Source: JANNWF01 sp038205755
GTDB lineage: Bacteria > Pseudomonadota > Gammaproteobacteria > Xanthomonadales > Xanthomonadaceae
Reading direction: 5' to 3'
Assembly: GCA_038205755.1 (NCBI GenBank)
Contig: JBBRBN010000007.1
Location: 10,437 to 74,436 of the forward strand
Length of the DNA stretch: 64,000 nt
Numbering within the stretch: the first letter of the stretch is position 1; each line of letters opens with the position of its first letter. The notes under the pieces are model-generated. The model had not been told where the DNA came from. It saw only the letters and a program-made list of their open reading frames with translations, and searched no databases. A program made the translations under genes and the position numbers. Positions 1 to 7,879 of the stretch are shown here, one piece after another.

Positions 1-133
1 CCCTTCGCAATCGCCTGGAGCATTTGCTCTAAGCTCGCGGCGGTAGCCTCGCAGCCCGCGCTGTCGATACGCCGCCGCGGCGCTTCGCCCAGGGCTGGCC
101 CCTCTCCACTCGCCGCAAGGACCGCTGCCTCGC

Positions 134-1711
134 GTGTACGACTACATCATCATCGGTGCCGGCTCGGCCGGCTGCGTATTGGCCAACCGCCTGAGCGCTG
201 ACCCCGCGATCAAGGTGTTGCTGCTGGAAGCGGGTCCGCGCGACTGGCATCCGCTCATCCACATGCCGGCCGGAATTGCCAAGCTGGTCGGCAAGAAGGG
301 CGTCAACTGGGATTACAGCACCGAACCCGAGCCGCAGCTGGACGGGCGCCGCCTATGGTGGCCGCGCGGGCGGGTGCTGGGCGGCTCCAGCTCGATCAAC
401 GCAATGTGCTACATCCGCGGTGTAGCCGGCGACTATGACGCGTGGTCAGCGGCCGGTGCGGAGGGATGGGACTGGGACACAGTGCTGCCCTACTTTCGCC
501 GGGCTGAAGACAATACCCGCGGCGCCGATGCCTTCCATGGCGCTGGTGGGCCGCTGGGCGTGGCCGATCTGCGCTACCACAACCCGCTTTCGGAAGCCTT
601 TCTGCAGGCCGGCCAGCAGGCCGGATACCCGCTCAATGACGATTTCAATGGCGCCCAGCAGGAAGGCGTCGGCTACTACCAGGTGACGCAGCGCAACGGT
701 GCGCGCTGCTCCAGCGCCGCCGGCTATCTGTCCCCGGTACGCAAACGGCCCAATCTGACCGTGACCACCGGCGCCCAGGTGTCACGGGTGGTGATCGAGC
801 ACGGGCGCGCGGTGGCGGTGGTCTATGGGGTCGGCAGCAAGGCGTTTTGCCAGCCGGCGGCGCGCGAGGTGATTCTCTGCGGCGGTGCGCTCAATTCGCC
901 GCAGCTGCTGATGCTGTCTGGCGTGGGACCGGCGGATGCGCTGCGCCGCCACGGCATCACGGTGCTGGCCGATCTGCCCGGTGTCGGCGCAAATCTGCAG
1001 GACCATCTGGACACCTGCACCATCAACAGGTGCAGCCAGCCGATCACCTACGACAGCACTAACGACCTGCTGATCGGGCTGCAGTATTACCTGTTCCGAA
1101 GCGGACCCGGCACGTCCAACATCGCCGAGACTGGCGGCTTTGTCCGCTCCCGCTTTGCCGCCGATGCGCGGCCTGACATGCAGCTGCATTTTGTCCCGGC
1201 GATCCTTGACGATCACGGCCGCAATCGCCTGCCGGGCCGCGGCTACACCCTGCATGCCTGCGCGCTGCGACCGCGCAGCCGCGGCCACCTGGCGTTGGCC
1301 TCGGCCAATCCCGCCGACAAGGTGCGCATCCACGCCAACTATTTGAGCGATGCCGAAGGCTACGATCTCAAGATGCTGGTGGAAGGCGTGAAGCTGAGCC
1401 GCGACCTGCTGGCGCAGCCGGCGTTTGCGCAGTTTCGCGCCGGCGAGATGTTTCCAGGCGACGCGCTCCGCAGTGACGCTGAGATCGAGGCGTTCTGCCG
1501 GGCCAAGGCGGAAACCATCTACCACCCGATCGGCACCTGCCGAATGGGCGGCGACGCGCTCGCGGTGGTCGACAGTCAGCTGCGGGTGCGCGGGGTGGAC
1601 GGCCTGCGGGTCGTCGATGCGTCGGTCATGCCCAACCTGATCGGCGGCAATACGAATGCGCCGACCATCATGATTGCGGAGCGGGCCGCGGAGCTCATTC
1701 TGGGGCGGTGA
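134..1711 (+). CDS. GMC family FAD-dependent oxidoreductase (choline/alcohol dehydrogenase-like)
   Basis: This 525-residue protein has the full GMC layout. The N-terminal Rossmann motif GAGSAG (residues 8-13) binds the FAD ADP moiety, and a second GMC signature region (GGALNSPQLL) lies mid-protein. The C-terminal catalytic pair is H464 (in HPIGTCRMG) and N508 (in NTNAPT). Family members oxidise alcohols, choline or polyethylene-glycol-type substrates in the cytoplasm or with membrane electron acceptors. The substrate cannot be told from sequence. The start is GTG at 134, chosen because AAGGA lies at 117-121 and the Rossmann strand begins two residues later. It converges on the M48 peptidase gene; no operon partner is visible in the window. 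Confidence 0.93.
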   Translation: MYDYIIIGAGSAGCVLANRLSADPAIKVLLLEAGPRDWHPLIHMPAGIAKLVGKKGVNWDYSTEPEPQLDGRRLWWPRGRVLGGSSSINAMCYIRGVAGDYDAWSAAGAEGWDWDTVLPYFRRAEDNTRGADAFHGAGGPLGVADLRYHNPLSEAFLQAGQQAGYPLNDDFNGAQQEGVGYYQVTQRNGARCSSAAGYLSPVRKRPNLTVTTGAQVSRVVIEHGRAVAVVYGVGSKAFCQPAAREVILCGGALNSPQLLMLSGVGPADALRRHGITVLADLPGVGANLQDHLDTCTINRCSQPITYDSTNDLLIGLQYYLFRSGPGTSNIAETGGFVRSRFAADARPDMQLHFVPAILDDHGRNRLPGRGYTLHACALRPRSRGHLALASANPADKVRIHANYLSDAEGYDLKMLVEGVKLSRDLLAQPAFAQFRAGEMFPGDALRSDAEIEAFCRAKAETIYHPIGTCRMGGDALAVVDSQLRVRGVDGLRVVDASVMPNLIGGNTNAPTIMIAERAAELILGR

Positions 1712-1712
1712 G

Positions 1713-1757
1713 TTGGGGCTCGGGGCTGGGAGCTGGGGAGTCGGGGCTCGGGGCTTG
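1713..1757 (+). repeat. G-run cluster, possible G-quadruplex, between convergent genes
   Basis: Six runs of three or four guanines (1715-1718, 1722-1725, 1728-1730, 1735-1738, 1743-1746, 1750-1753) fall within 39 bases immediately after the oxidoreductase stop codon. They form a degenerate GGGGCTC/GGGAGCT array. The remaining gap to 1834 holds no recognisable gene. Confidence 0.6.
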
Positions 1758-1834
1758 GCGATCGAAGCTCGGGGCCGCAAGGGGCACGCGGGCGGCGCTT
1801 GCGGGCGCGGTCGGTGGTTGGCTGGCGGCTCCGA

Positions 1835-3772
1835 TCAGCGATCCAGCACTGGCGGCAGCGGACAGTGCAGGCAGGCGCAGACGGTGCGCAGCAGCTCGGC
1901 CTCGGCAACGCTGAGGCGGCCGTCGTGGCCGGTGGTCAACACCAGGCCCTCCACCAGCAGTTGTTTGCCCATTGGCTGCAGCCCATCGAGCTGCGGCAGG
2001 GCGCTGTCCAGCGCGGCGACCCAGTCGGCCGGCGGCCGGTAGGCCAACGCGGCGCCGGGCAACACATGACCGGCGCCAACCGCAAACGCCTGCCGCGCCT
2101 GATCGGCACGATGGTGTCCATGTTGCGCCAACAGCGAGAACAGATCCCGCACGGCATCGGTTGCGGAGGCCAGCTTGCGCTTGCCGCTCGGCGGATAGCG
2201 CGAGGGATCCAGCGCCTCGATCACCTGTCGCCGGAGCAGCCTTGCCAGGCAGTACTCGAACAGTCCCACCTGCGAGTCGATGTGAATCAGCGTCTCGGTA
2301 CATCCGATGAAATGCTCAAGCTCTCCGCGCGGCCGCCGCCGCAGCGCGGGAAAAGCCATGCTGGCCAGAGGCAGCCGCAGCGCCGGGTGCAGTTCCGCAG
2401 CGGCTGCCGCGAGTGCATCGGCGCGCCCCGCAGTCGCTGCGCCGAGGGCGCTGATGACTGCCGACAGCTGCCGCTGGCGGATCGCGTCAACGGTGTCGAA
2501 CAGCAACGCCAGGACCAGCGCCATTGATCCATCGTGCGAGTGCGCCGCCGTGTTCAACAGGGCCGGTATCGCGTCATGCAGGCTGCTGGCGCGGCGATAG
2601 TCATCCGCAGCCGGCTGGGCCACCTGTCCGATCACACCCTGCGGCGAAACCGTGGTCTCCGAACTGCGGCGCGGCAGCGACGTGGCCGGTCGCTCCGAGG
2701 TGAAACCCAGAGCCAGATCCTCAGCCAACCCGGACGGCGGCGAGTTTCGATAGCGCGTCTTGACCTCGGCCAGGGCCTTTGCATCGAACTGTGGATCCAG
2801 CGCGTGAATCCGCTCGAGCAGACTCGGATGGGTCGCCATCAGCGCCGAGTAACCGACGCCATCGCCGAACAGCATGTGGCTGACTTCCTCGGTGTCCGCG
2901 GCGACAAGCTTCGAGCCCTCGGCGACGCCGGCGATCTTTTTCAGCGCCCCGGCCAGGCCCTCGGTCTGGCGCGTGAACTGCACCGCCGACGCGTCGGCGA
3001 GGTACTCGCGCTGGCGCGACACCCCGGCCTTGATCAGCCGCCCAAAGAAAACGCCCACAAACCCGACAACCACCAGAGCCAGCGCCACCGCCAACACCGC
3101 TGCGACACCTTTCGAATCCCGCCCGCCGCGGGTGTGCAGCAGCACCTTGCGGCCGGCGATACCGATCACCAGGATGCCGAACAGCACGCCCATCAGCCGG
3201 ATGTTCAGCCGCATATCGCCATTCAGCACATGGCTGAACTCGTGCGCTATCACACCCTGCAGCTCAGCCCGATTGAGCCTCTCGAGCGCGCCCCGCGTGA
3301 CTGCCACGGCGGCGTCGCTCGGTGAGTAGCCGGCAGCAAATGCGTTGATGCCAGCTTCGCTCTCCAGCACAAAGATCGCCGGCACCGGCACGCCGGAGGC
3401 AATAGCAATTTCCTCCACCACATTGCGCAATCGGCGCAGCTGCGGATCGCTGGTCTGGTCCGGCACCGGCACGCCGCCGAGCTGACGCGCCACGGCCGTT
3501 CCGCCCTCGCGAAGCGAGGTGATCCGCACCAGCGACGCAATCCCAATGACCGCCAGCGTCGCCAGCGCTGCCACAGCGACCAGCCCGATGTTGCCGCGGA
3601 TGTAGGCTGCGAGCCCACCCGCTGCCTCGACCTGCTCAGGCGCGGACATGCCGATGGCCATGACCACCACGCCACTCACCGAAAGGACGATTGCCAGCAC
3701 CGCAAGCGAAAAGAGCACCAGCAGCCGACGCGTGCTGCTGCGCGCAACCTCCTGGCGTTCGAAGAAGTTCAT
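1835..3772 (-). CDS. M48 family membrane metallopeptidase (HtpX-like) with long C-terminal extension
   Basis: This is an integral-membrane zinc protease of about 645 residues. Two hydrophobic helices (about residues 17-43 and 62-82) precede an M48 catalytic core. The zinc motif HEFSH sits at about residues 177-181, followed by two more hydrophobic segments and the third-ligand region around REYLADASA. HtpX-type enzymes degrade damaged membrane proteins. Beyond about residue 340 lies a 300-residue tail with no transmembrane helix, ending in a stretch (LVEGLVLTTGHDGRLSVAEA) reminiscent of TerB/tellurite-resistance-like helical domains. The start is taken as ATG 3772; a GTG two codons upstream is possible. 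It is 66 bp downstream of lemA on the same strand, and LemA/M48 pairs are common. Confidence 0.88.
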   Translation of the reverse strand: MNFFERQEVARSSTRRLLVLFSLAVLAIVLSVSGVVVMAIGMSAPEQVEAAGGLAAYIRGNIGLVAVAALATLAVIGIASLVRITSLREGGTAVARQLGGVPVPDQTSDPQLRRLRNVVEEIAIASGVPVPAIFVLESEAGINAFAAGYSPSDAAVAVTRGALERLNRAELQGVIAHEFSHVLNGDMRLNIRLMGVLFGILVIGIAGRKVLLHTRGGRDSKGVAAVLAVALALVVVGFVGVFFGRLIKAGVSRQREYLADASAVQFTRQTEGLAGALKKIAGVAEGSKLVAADTEEVSHMLFGDGVGYSALMATHPSLLERIHALDPQFDAKALAEVKTRYRNSPPSGLAEDLALGFTSERPATSLPRRSSETTVSPQGVIGQVAQPAADDYRRASSLHDAIPALLNTAAHSHDGSMALVLALLFDTVDAIRQRQLSAVISALGAATAGRADALAAAAAELHPALRLPLASMAFPALRRRPRGELEHFIGCTETLIHIDSQVGLFEYCLARLLRRQVIEALDPSRYPPSGKRKLASATDAVRDLFSLLAQHGHHRADQARQAFAVGAGHVLPGAALAYRPPADWVAALDSALPQLDGLQPMGKQLLVEGLVLTTGHDGRLSVAEAELLRTVCACLHCPLPPVLDR

Positions 3773-3838
3773 CTGCACAGCAGGCCAGGCATCGGCTGGT
3801 TCGAAGCGACGTTCATCGCGTGCGCCTGACGCGGCGGC

Positions 3839-4432
3839 TCAGAAAGAAACCTTGGGCGCCTCGCGCATCTGCGCTTCTTCGCCGCCAATCTCCAGCAGTG
3901 CCGCCGGCATAAAGTTGAACATCCCGGCCACGATGTTGGTTGGAAACACCTCGCGCCGGTTGTTGTAGCCCATTACCTGGTCGTTGAACGCCTGCCGCGC
4001 GAACGCTACCTTGTTCTCCGTGGTGGTCAGCTCTTCGCTGAGCTGCATCATGTTCTGGTTCGCCTTCAGATCCGGATAGCCCTCGGACAACGCAAACAGC
4101 CTGCCGAGTGTCTGCCCCAGCGCATTCTCGGCGCCGCTCAGTTTCTGCATGGCCGCTGCGTCACCCGGATTGGCCGCCGCCACCTGCTGCGCGCTTACCG
4201 CTCCATTGCGCGCGTTGATGACCGCCTCCAGCGTCTCGCGCTCATGCGCCATGTACTGCTTGGCAATGGCAACCAGATTCGGGATCAGGTCGTGACGTCG
4301 ATTCAGCTGGACGTCGATCTGCGCAAACGCATTCTTGAACCCGTTTCGCGCCGTGACAAGGCCGTTGTAGAGGCTGACGACCCAGAAGGCGACGGCAACA
4401 ACCACGCCGATGAAGACCAGAAAGCTGAACAT
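3839..4432 (-). CDS. lemA: LemA family protein
   Basis: This protein of about 197 residues has one N-terminal transmembrane helix (MFSFLVFIGVVVAVAFWVV) followed by the LemA helical bundle. The hallmark YNGLVTARNGFKNAFAQID and RRHDLIPNLVAIAKQYM stretches are present, and conserved NNRREVFPTNIVAGMF lies near the end. The molecular role of LemA is unknown; it is typically encoded beside M48 peptidases and is thought to assist them at the membrane. The start at 4432 is chosen because it begins the membrane helix and GGAGAAG lies just upstream. The open frame extends to 4486 but runs into a mobile repeat. It is first in the lemA-M48 operon, and its promoter region is largely occupied by a 166-bp element. 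Confidence 0.9.
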   Translation of the reverse strand: MFSFLVFIGVVVAVAFWVVSLYNGLVTARNGFKNAFAQIDVQLNRRHDLIPNLVAIAKQYMAHERETLEAVINARNGAVSAQQVAAANPGDAAAMQKLSGAENALGQTLGRLFALSEGYPDLKANQNMMQLSEELTTTENKVAFARQAFNDQVMGYNNRREVFPTNIVAGMFNFMPAALLEIGGEEAQMREAPKVSF

Positions 4433-4476
4433 GGACACTTCTCCAGAAGGTGTCGGACCGGGAACCGCAGGCGAGC

Positions 4477-4642
4477 TAGCCCGCATATTTCATGAATTCG
4501 CGCGATGATCGCGCAGGATATTGTTCGCACAAGGAATTTTTCGAAGGAGCGGCGTATCGGGCGATACGACCGACTGAGGAAAATCCCTTGCGCGGACAAG
4601 AGACAAGCGAGGGCGTGTGAGGTTCATGAAATATGCGGGCTA
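4477..4642 (+). repeat. MITE-like element, copy A (166 bp, TA-flanked)
   Basis: The element is bounded by TA on both sides. It has perfect 18-bp terminal inverted repeats GCCCGCATATTTCATGAA and internal palindromes, for example CGCGATGATCGCG and GTATCGGGCGATAC. Near-identical copies lie at 29707, 51475 and 56402. It fills two thirds of the divergent gap between lemA and the serine hydrolase, so it probably carries or disrupts their promoters. It contains an open minus-strand frame seen in other copies, which is judged spurious. Confidence 0.85.
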
Positions 4643-4682
4643 GAATACGGCAGCTTTCCAGCACAGAGCAGGTTGACTGACC

Positions 4683-5912
4683 GTGCGGTCCAGACGCAGC
4701 TACGCTTTTCTTGTGACCCTGCTGTTCGCTGCCTCGACTCTGGCAGCAGACTCGCTGGGCGTCACTGCGGGCAACGGAACGCAGGGCGGCGCCAAAGAGC
4801 GCCGCGCGCAGGCGGCGGCGCGCAACATCGAGTCACTGGCGGATCGCGTGGTGAAGGAAGCCGGCGTGGTCGGTCTGGCGATTGCCGTGGTTCACGACGG
4901 AAAGGTGCTGAGCGAGCGTGGCTTCGGAGTTACCCGCGCGGGCACCACCGAGGCAGTCGATGGCGACACGGTTTTCCGGCTGGCCTCGCTGTCAAAAACC
5001 TTCGCCAGCGCGGTGACCGCCCAGCTGGTTGCGGAAGGTGCGCTGCGTTGGGACAGCCGCATCGCCGACCAGCTCCCGGCGCTGGCATTGAAGGATATCC
5101 AGGCGGCGCAGCGCGTCACCGTGCTGGACATCCTCACCCATCGGGTGGGCCTTCCCTACAACACCTACGACCGGGATCTGGAAGCGAACGAACCCTATCC
5201 GCTGCTGGTGGCCAAGCTTGGCAACGCGCCGTCAACCTGCTCTCCCGGCGACTGCTACGCCTATCAGAACATCGCCTTCAGCCTGATCGGCGACATGGTG
5301 TTTGCGGTGACAGGTGACTTCTACAGCCACCAGGTGGAACGCCGTCTGTTTCATCCGCTTGGCATGTACAGCGCCACCTTCGGCCGCGATGCACTCGAAG
5401 CCAGCCCGCGCTGGGCGCGACCGCATGTGCGGCGCAACGGACGTTGGGCCGAGGTGCGCCCGAAGGAAACCTACTACCGGATTCCACCCGCCGCAGGCGC
5501 CAACGGCAGTGCCCGTGATATCAGCCAGTGGCTGCTGGCGCAGCTCGGCGAGCGGCCGGACGTACTCTCTGCCGACGTTCTGGCGACCCTGCACGCCGGC
5601 CAAGTGCCAACGCCCGGCGAAATACGCGGCGGCTGGCGCAACGAGCGGGTCAGCGACGCCCACTATGGAATCGGCTGGCGGATATTCGACTACGCCGGCA
5701 CACCGCTGGTGTTTCACGCCGGCGCCGTTCAAGGCTACCGTGCCATGCTTGGCCTGTTGCCGGAAAAAGGCTTTGGACTGGTGGTTATGTGGAACTGCGA
5801 GAGTGCCGCGCCCAGCGGTCTTCTGGCCACCGCGATGGACCAGATGCTGGGGCTTCCGGCGCGCGATTGGACCGGGTTGGATCAGGTGCCAAAGCGGCGC
5901 GGCAGACGCTGA
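4683..5912 (+). CDS. Secreted class C beta-lactamase-family serine hydrolase
   Basis: This 409-residue protein has an N-terminal signal peptide (about residues 1-22, cleavage near AASTLAAD), so it is periplasmic or lipid-exposed. The serine-hydrolase (AmpC/DD-peptidase/esterase) motifs are all present: SxxK as S102-L-S-K105, YxN as Y194-Q-N196, and a C-terminal HAG box (FHAGAVQGY) in the KTG position. C186 and C191, close to the YxN, may form a disulphide. Family members are DD-peptidases, esterases or peptidases; beta-lactamase activity should not be assumed. The GTG start at 4683 begins the signal peptide. It is monocistronic, 40 bp downstream of a MITE-like element and convergent with the histone-like gene. 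Confidence 0.88.
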   Translation: MRSRRSYAFLVTLLFAASTLAADSLGVTAGNGTQGGAKERRAQAAARNIESLADRVVKEAGVVGLAIAVVHDGKVLSERGFGVTRAGTTEAVDGDTVFRLASLSKTFASAVTAQLVAEGALRWDSRIADQLPALALKDIQAAQRVTVLDILTHRVGLPYNTYDRDLEANEPYPLLVAKLGNAPSTCSPGDCYAYQNIAFSLIGDMVFAVTGDFYSHQVERRLFHPLGMYSATFGRDALEASPRWARPHVRRNGRWAEVRPKETYYRIPPAAGANGSARDISQWLLAQLGERPDVLSADVLATLHAGQVPTPGEIRGGWRNERVSDAHYGIGWRIFDYAGTPLVFHAGAVQGYRAMLGLLPEKGFGLVVMWNCESAAPSGLLATAMDQMLGLPARDWTGLDQVPKRRGRR

Positions 5913-6135
5913 CGGCAACGCGGTTCGCATTGCCCCGCGGTGCGCGCAGGCGCCTTGCGAAGCCGATCATGCTGGGTGACCTGCGGTGACCAGGATATCC
6001 AAGCGCGTCGAAGCTCAATGCTGGAAAATCGGGCCACCGTGCGACCGCGTCGAGCTGGCTCATCAAGCAGTCCGCGCGACCTGATCGGCGCTGCCGATTG
6101 CGCAAATCCGATGCGTCAGATGGGACGCCATCGGT

Positions 6136-6172
6136 GAAAAGCCCCCCCTCCCGCCTGGGCACGCGGGAAGGG
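6136..6172 (-). terminator. Rho-independent terminator of the histone-like gene
   Basis: Read on the minus strand, CCCTTCCCGC pairs with GCGGGAGGGG (one G-T wobble) around a short loop and is followed by GGGCTTTTC. It lies 27-63 bases after the histone-like stop codon. The rest of the gap 5913-6135 shows no supportable gene. Confidence 0.65.
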
Positions 6173-6198
6173 AGTCCTCACTGGTGCGTGCGGCTCGA

Positions 6199-6681
6199 TC
6201 AGAGCGTGGGCGCGACCACCGGCGCGGCGGGCACCGGAGGGGCGGCCTTCTTGGCAGCCTTCTTCTTTGGAGCTGCCTTCTTGGGCGCAGCAGCCGCCTT
6301 CTTGGGCGCAGCGGCCGCCTTCTTCGGAGCAGCCGCCTTCTTCGGAGCGGCGACCTTCTTGGCAGGGGCCTTCTTGGCTGCCGGCTTTGCCGCCGCCGAC
6401 TTCTTGACGGCAGCCTTCTTGGCGACCGGTTTCTTCGCCGCAGCCTTCTTGGCGACCGGCTTCTTCGCTGCAACCTTTTTCGCGGCGGGCTTCGGAGCAG
6501 CAGCCTTCTTGGCTGCTGGCTTCTTGGCGGGGACCTTCTTCACTGCAGCCTTCTTGGCGGCGGGCTTCTTCGCGACTGCCTTGGTGGCAGCTGCCTTCTT
6601 CGGCGCAGCCTTGGGCGCAGCGGCCTTGGCGGCTGGCTTCTTGGCGGCGGGTTTCTTTGCAGCGGCTTTCTTGGTGGCCAT
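6199..6681 (-). CDS. Histone H1-like lysine/alanine/proline-rich DNA-binding protein
   Basis: This 160-residue protein consists almost wholly of tandem KKAAAKKPAAKK-type repeats with a short hydrophobic end (PPVPAAPVVAPTL). The composition resembles the C-terminal domain of eukaryotic H1 and bacterial homologues such as Hc1 and AlgP (AlgR3). Such proteins bind DNA non-specifically and affect nucleoid packing or gene expression. There is no folded domain, so function rests on composition alone. The start at ATG 6681 is preceded by AGGGAG, and the reading frame upstream to 6939 has ordinary composition and is rejected. A strong terminator follows. Two hairpins lie in the 5' leader (6732-6793). 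The repetitive DNA is prone to length variation. Confidence 0.85.
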   Translation of the reverse strand: MATKKAAAKKPAAKKPAAKAAAPKAAPKKAAATKAVAKKPAAKKAAVKKVPAKKPAAKKAAAPKPAAKKVAAKKPVAKKAAAKKPVAKKAAVKKSAAAKPAAKKAPAKKVAAPKKAAAPKKAAAAPKKAAAAPKKAAPKKKAAKKAAPPVPAAPVVAPTL

Positions 6682-7383
6682 TGTTGGTTGAACTCCCTGG
6701 TTGAGGTGCGGGAACAGCAGGTGCCCAGAACGCGATGTCACAGACATCGCATACGAAAACGCCCGTGTCCTGGCAAGGAAACGGGCGTCGTATCGAGCGT
6801 CATCAAGCCCGGAATCGCGGGCCGATGACAGTGGGAAATGCGGCCGCGAGAGAGTCAAAACGCCGAACTCCACCGGGGTGGAGTGCTCCGCGGAAAAACG
6901 ACCGCGTGGGACGAATTGCCTGACGCTCTGTTTGCTCACCGTATCCCGCGTGCCGATCAGTTCGGCGAACGCTAATCACGCGTCATCACACTGTCAACAA
7001 CGGCGCGGCCAATTTGTGCGTGCTGCGTTCATCACGAGCTGCGCGATAACCCGGTTTGGCAATTGAGCGCACACGCGACACGCGCACTGCAGCAAGGAGT
7101 GTCGCGCCGGGTCGACTCTCTGAGAGCCGCATTGGAGCAGGCTTTCGTCAGCACGCACTGCAACGTGGAACGGTGCTGCGCGGCTGTGCGCGAGAAGTCT
7201 GCGAACGCTGCTGACGCGTAACGGGAGCGCGAAAATCAAATTCGCGGCGCGCACTGCAAACGCTGCATTTCAACGCGACTGTGGAACAAATGCGCTGGCT
7301 TTGAGTGCATCACATGCAGCGGCACTGCACTGCATGTGTGCGGACGCCGCGCGCGAGCAGGTCGCCGCGCGCGCTGACGTCAA
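6682..7383. other. 700-base gap without a gene: leader hairpins and repeated GCACTGCA octamers
   Basis: No coding frame here is convincing. A perfect 8-bp hairpin (6732-6750, loop ACA) and an adjoining long hairpin (6751-6793, with stems ATACG/CGTAT, ACGCCCGT/ACGGGCGT and TCCT/AGGA) sit 50-110 bases upstream of the histone-like start. Read on the minus strand the second one ends in TTT, so it could be a terminator or a leader structure. Between 7084 and 7334 the octamer GCACTGCA occurs five times (7084, 7155, 7251, 7322, 7327). Confidence 0.6.
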
Positions 7384-7779
7384 TCAATCGGCGTCGTCTT
7401 CGATCAGCGCGGCGTAGTCGTCGGGCGACAGCAGCGACTCCAACTCACCGACATCATCGGGCTCGATGGCGCAGATCCAGCCCTCACCGAATGCGTCTTC
7501 GTTGATCGCTTCCGGGCGATCACTCAAGGCGTCGTTGATGGCAACCACCACGCCCGAGAGCGGCGCATAGACATCCGATGCCGCCTTCACCGACTCGACC
7601 ACCGCGACACCGTTGCCGGCCTCGACGCGGTCGCCCACTGCGGGCAGCTCGACGTAAACAAGATCACCGAGCTGCACCTGGGCGTGATCGGAGATTCCGA
7701 TCGTGACTCGGCCACTGTCTTCGATGCGGGCCCACTCGTGGGACTTGAGAAACTTCAGATCACCGGGGATCTCGTTCAT
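7384..7779 (-). CDS. gcvH: Glycine cleavage system H protein
   Basis: This 131-residue lipoyl carrier protein shuttles the aminomethyl group between the P, T and L proteins of the glycine cleavage complex in the cytoplasm. The lipoylation site is K65 in VESVKAASDVYAP, at the same position as in E. coli GcvH. The conserved SHEWARIE start and the GEGWICAIE segment are also present. ATG 7779 is chosen because the H-protein fold starts here; the frame upstream is open but not conserved-looking. It is 100 bp downstream of gcvT on the same strand, so probably co-transcribed. gcvP is not adjacent and must lie elsewhere. Confidence 0.97.
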   Translation of the reverse strand: MNEIPGDLKFLKSHEWARIEDSGRVTIGISDHAQVQLGDLVYVELPAVGDRVEAGNGVAVVESVKAASDVYAPLSGVVVAINDALSDRPEAINEDAFGEGWICAIEPDDVGELESLLSPDDYAALIEDDAD

Positions 7780-7879
7780 CGCGAAAACTCCACTTGAATG
7801 CGTGCGGCCAGGAATGGGGTCGGATCGGCGCGGATTGTAACCGAGCAGATGTGTTGCAGCAGGTACGCCGGCGCCGACG

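Noticed and set aside
1..32. Possible C-terminal end of an upstream plus-strand gene (frame 3, ending LRNRLEHLL then TAA)
   Set aside because: Only nine codons are visible, which is too little to support a coding call.
4433..4664. Small proteins encoded in the MITE-like element (for example the 62-codon frame ending MKYAG)
   Set aside because: The frame crosses terminal repeats and is shifted by indels between copies, so it is not maintained as coding sequence.
6682..6939. N-terminal extension of the histone-like protein to 6939
   Set aside because: Composition changes abruptly at ATG 6681, which has a good ribosome binding site; the extension contains the leader hairpins.
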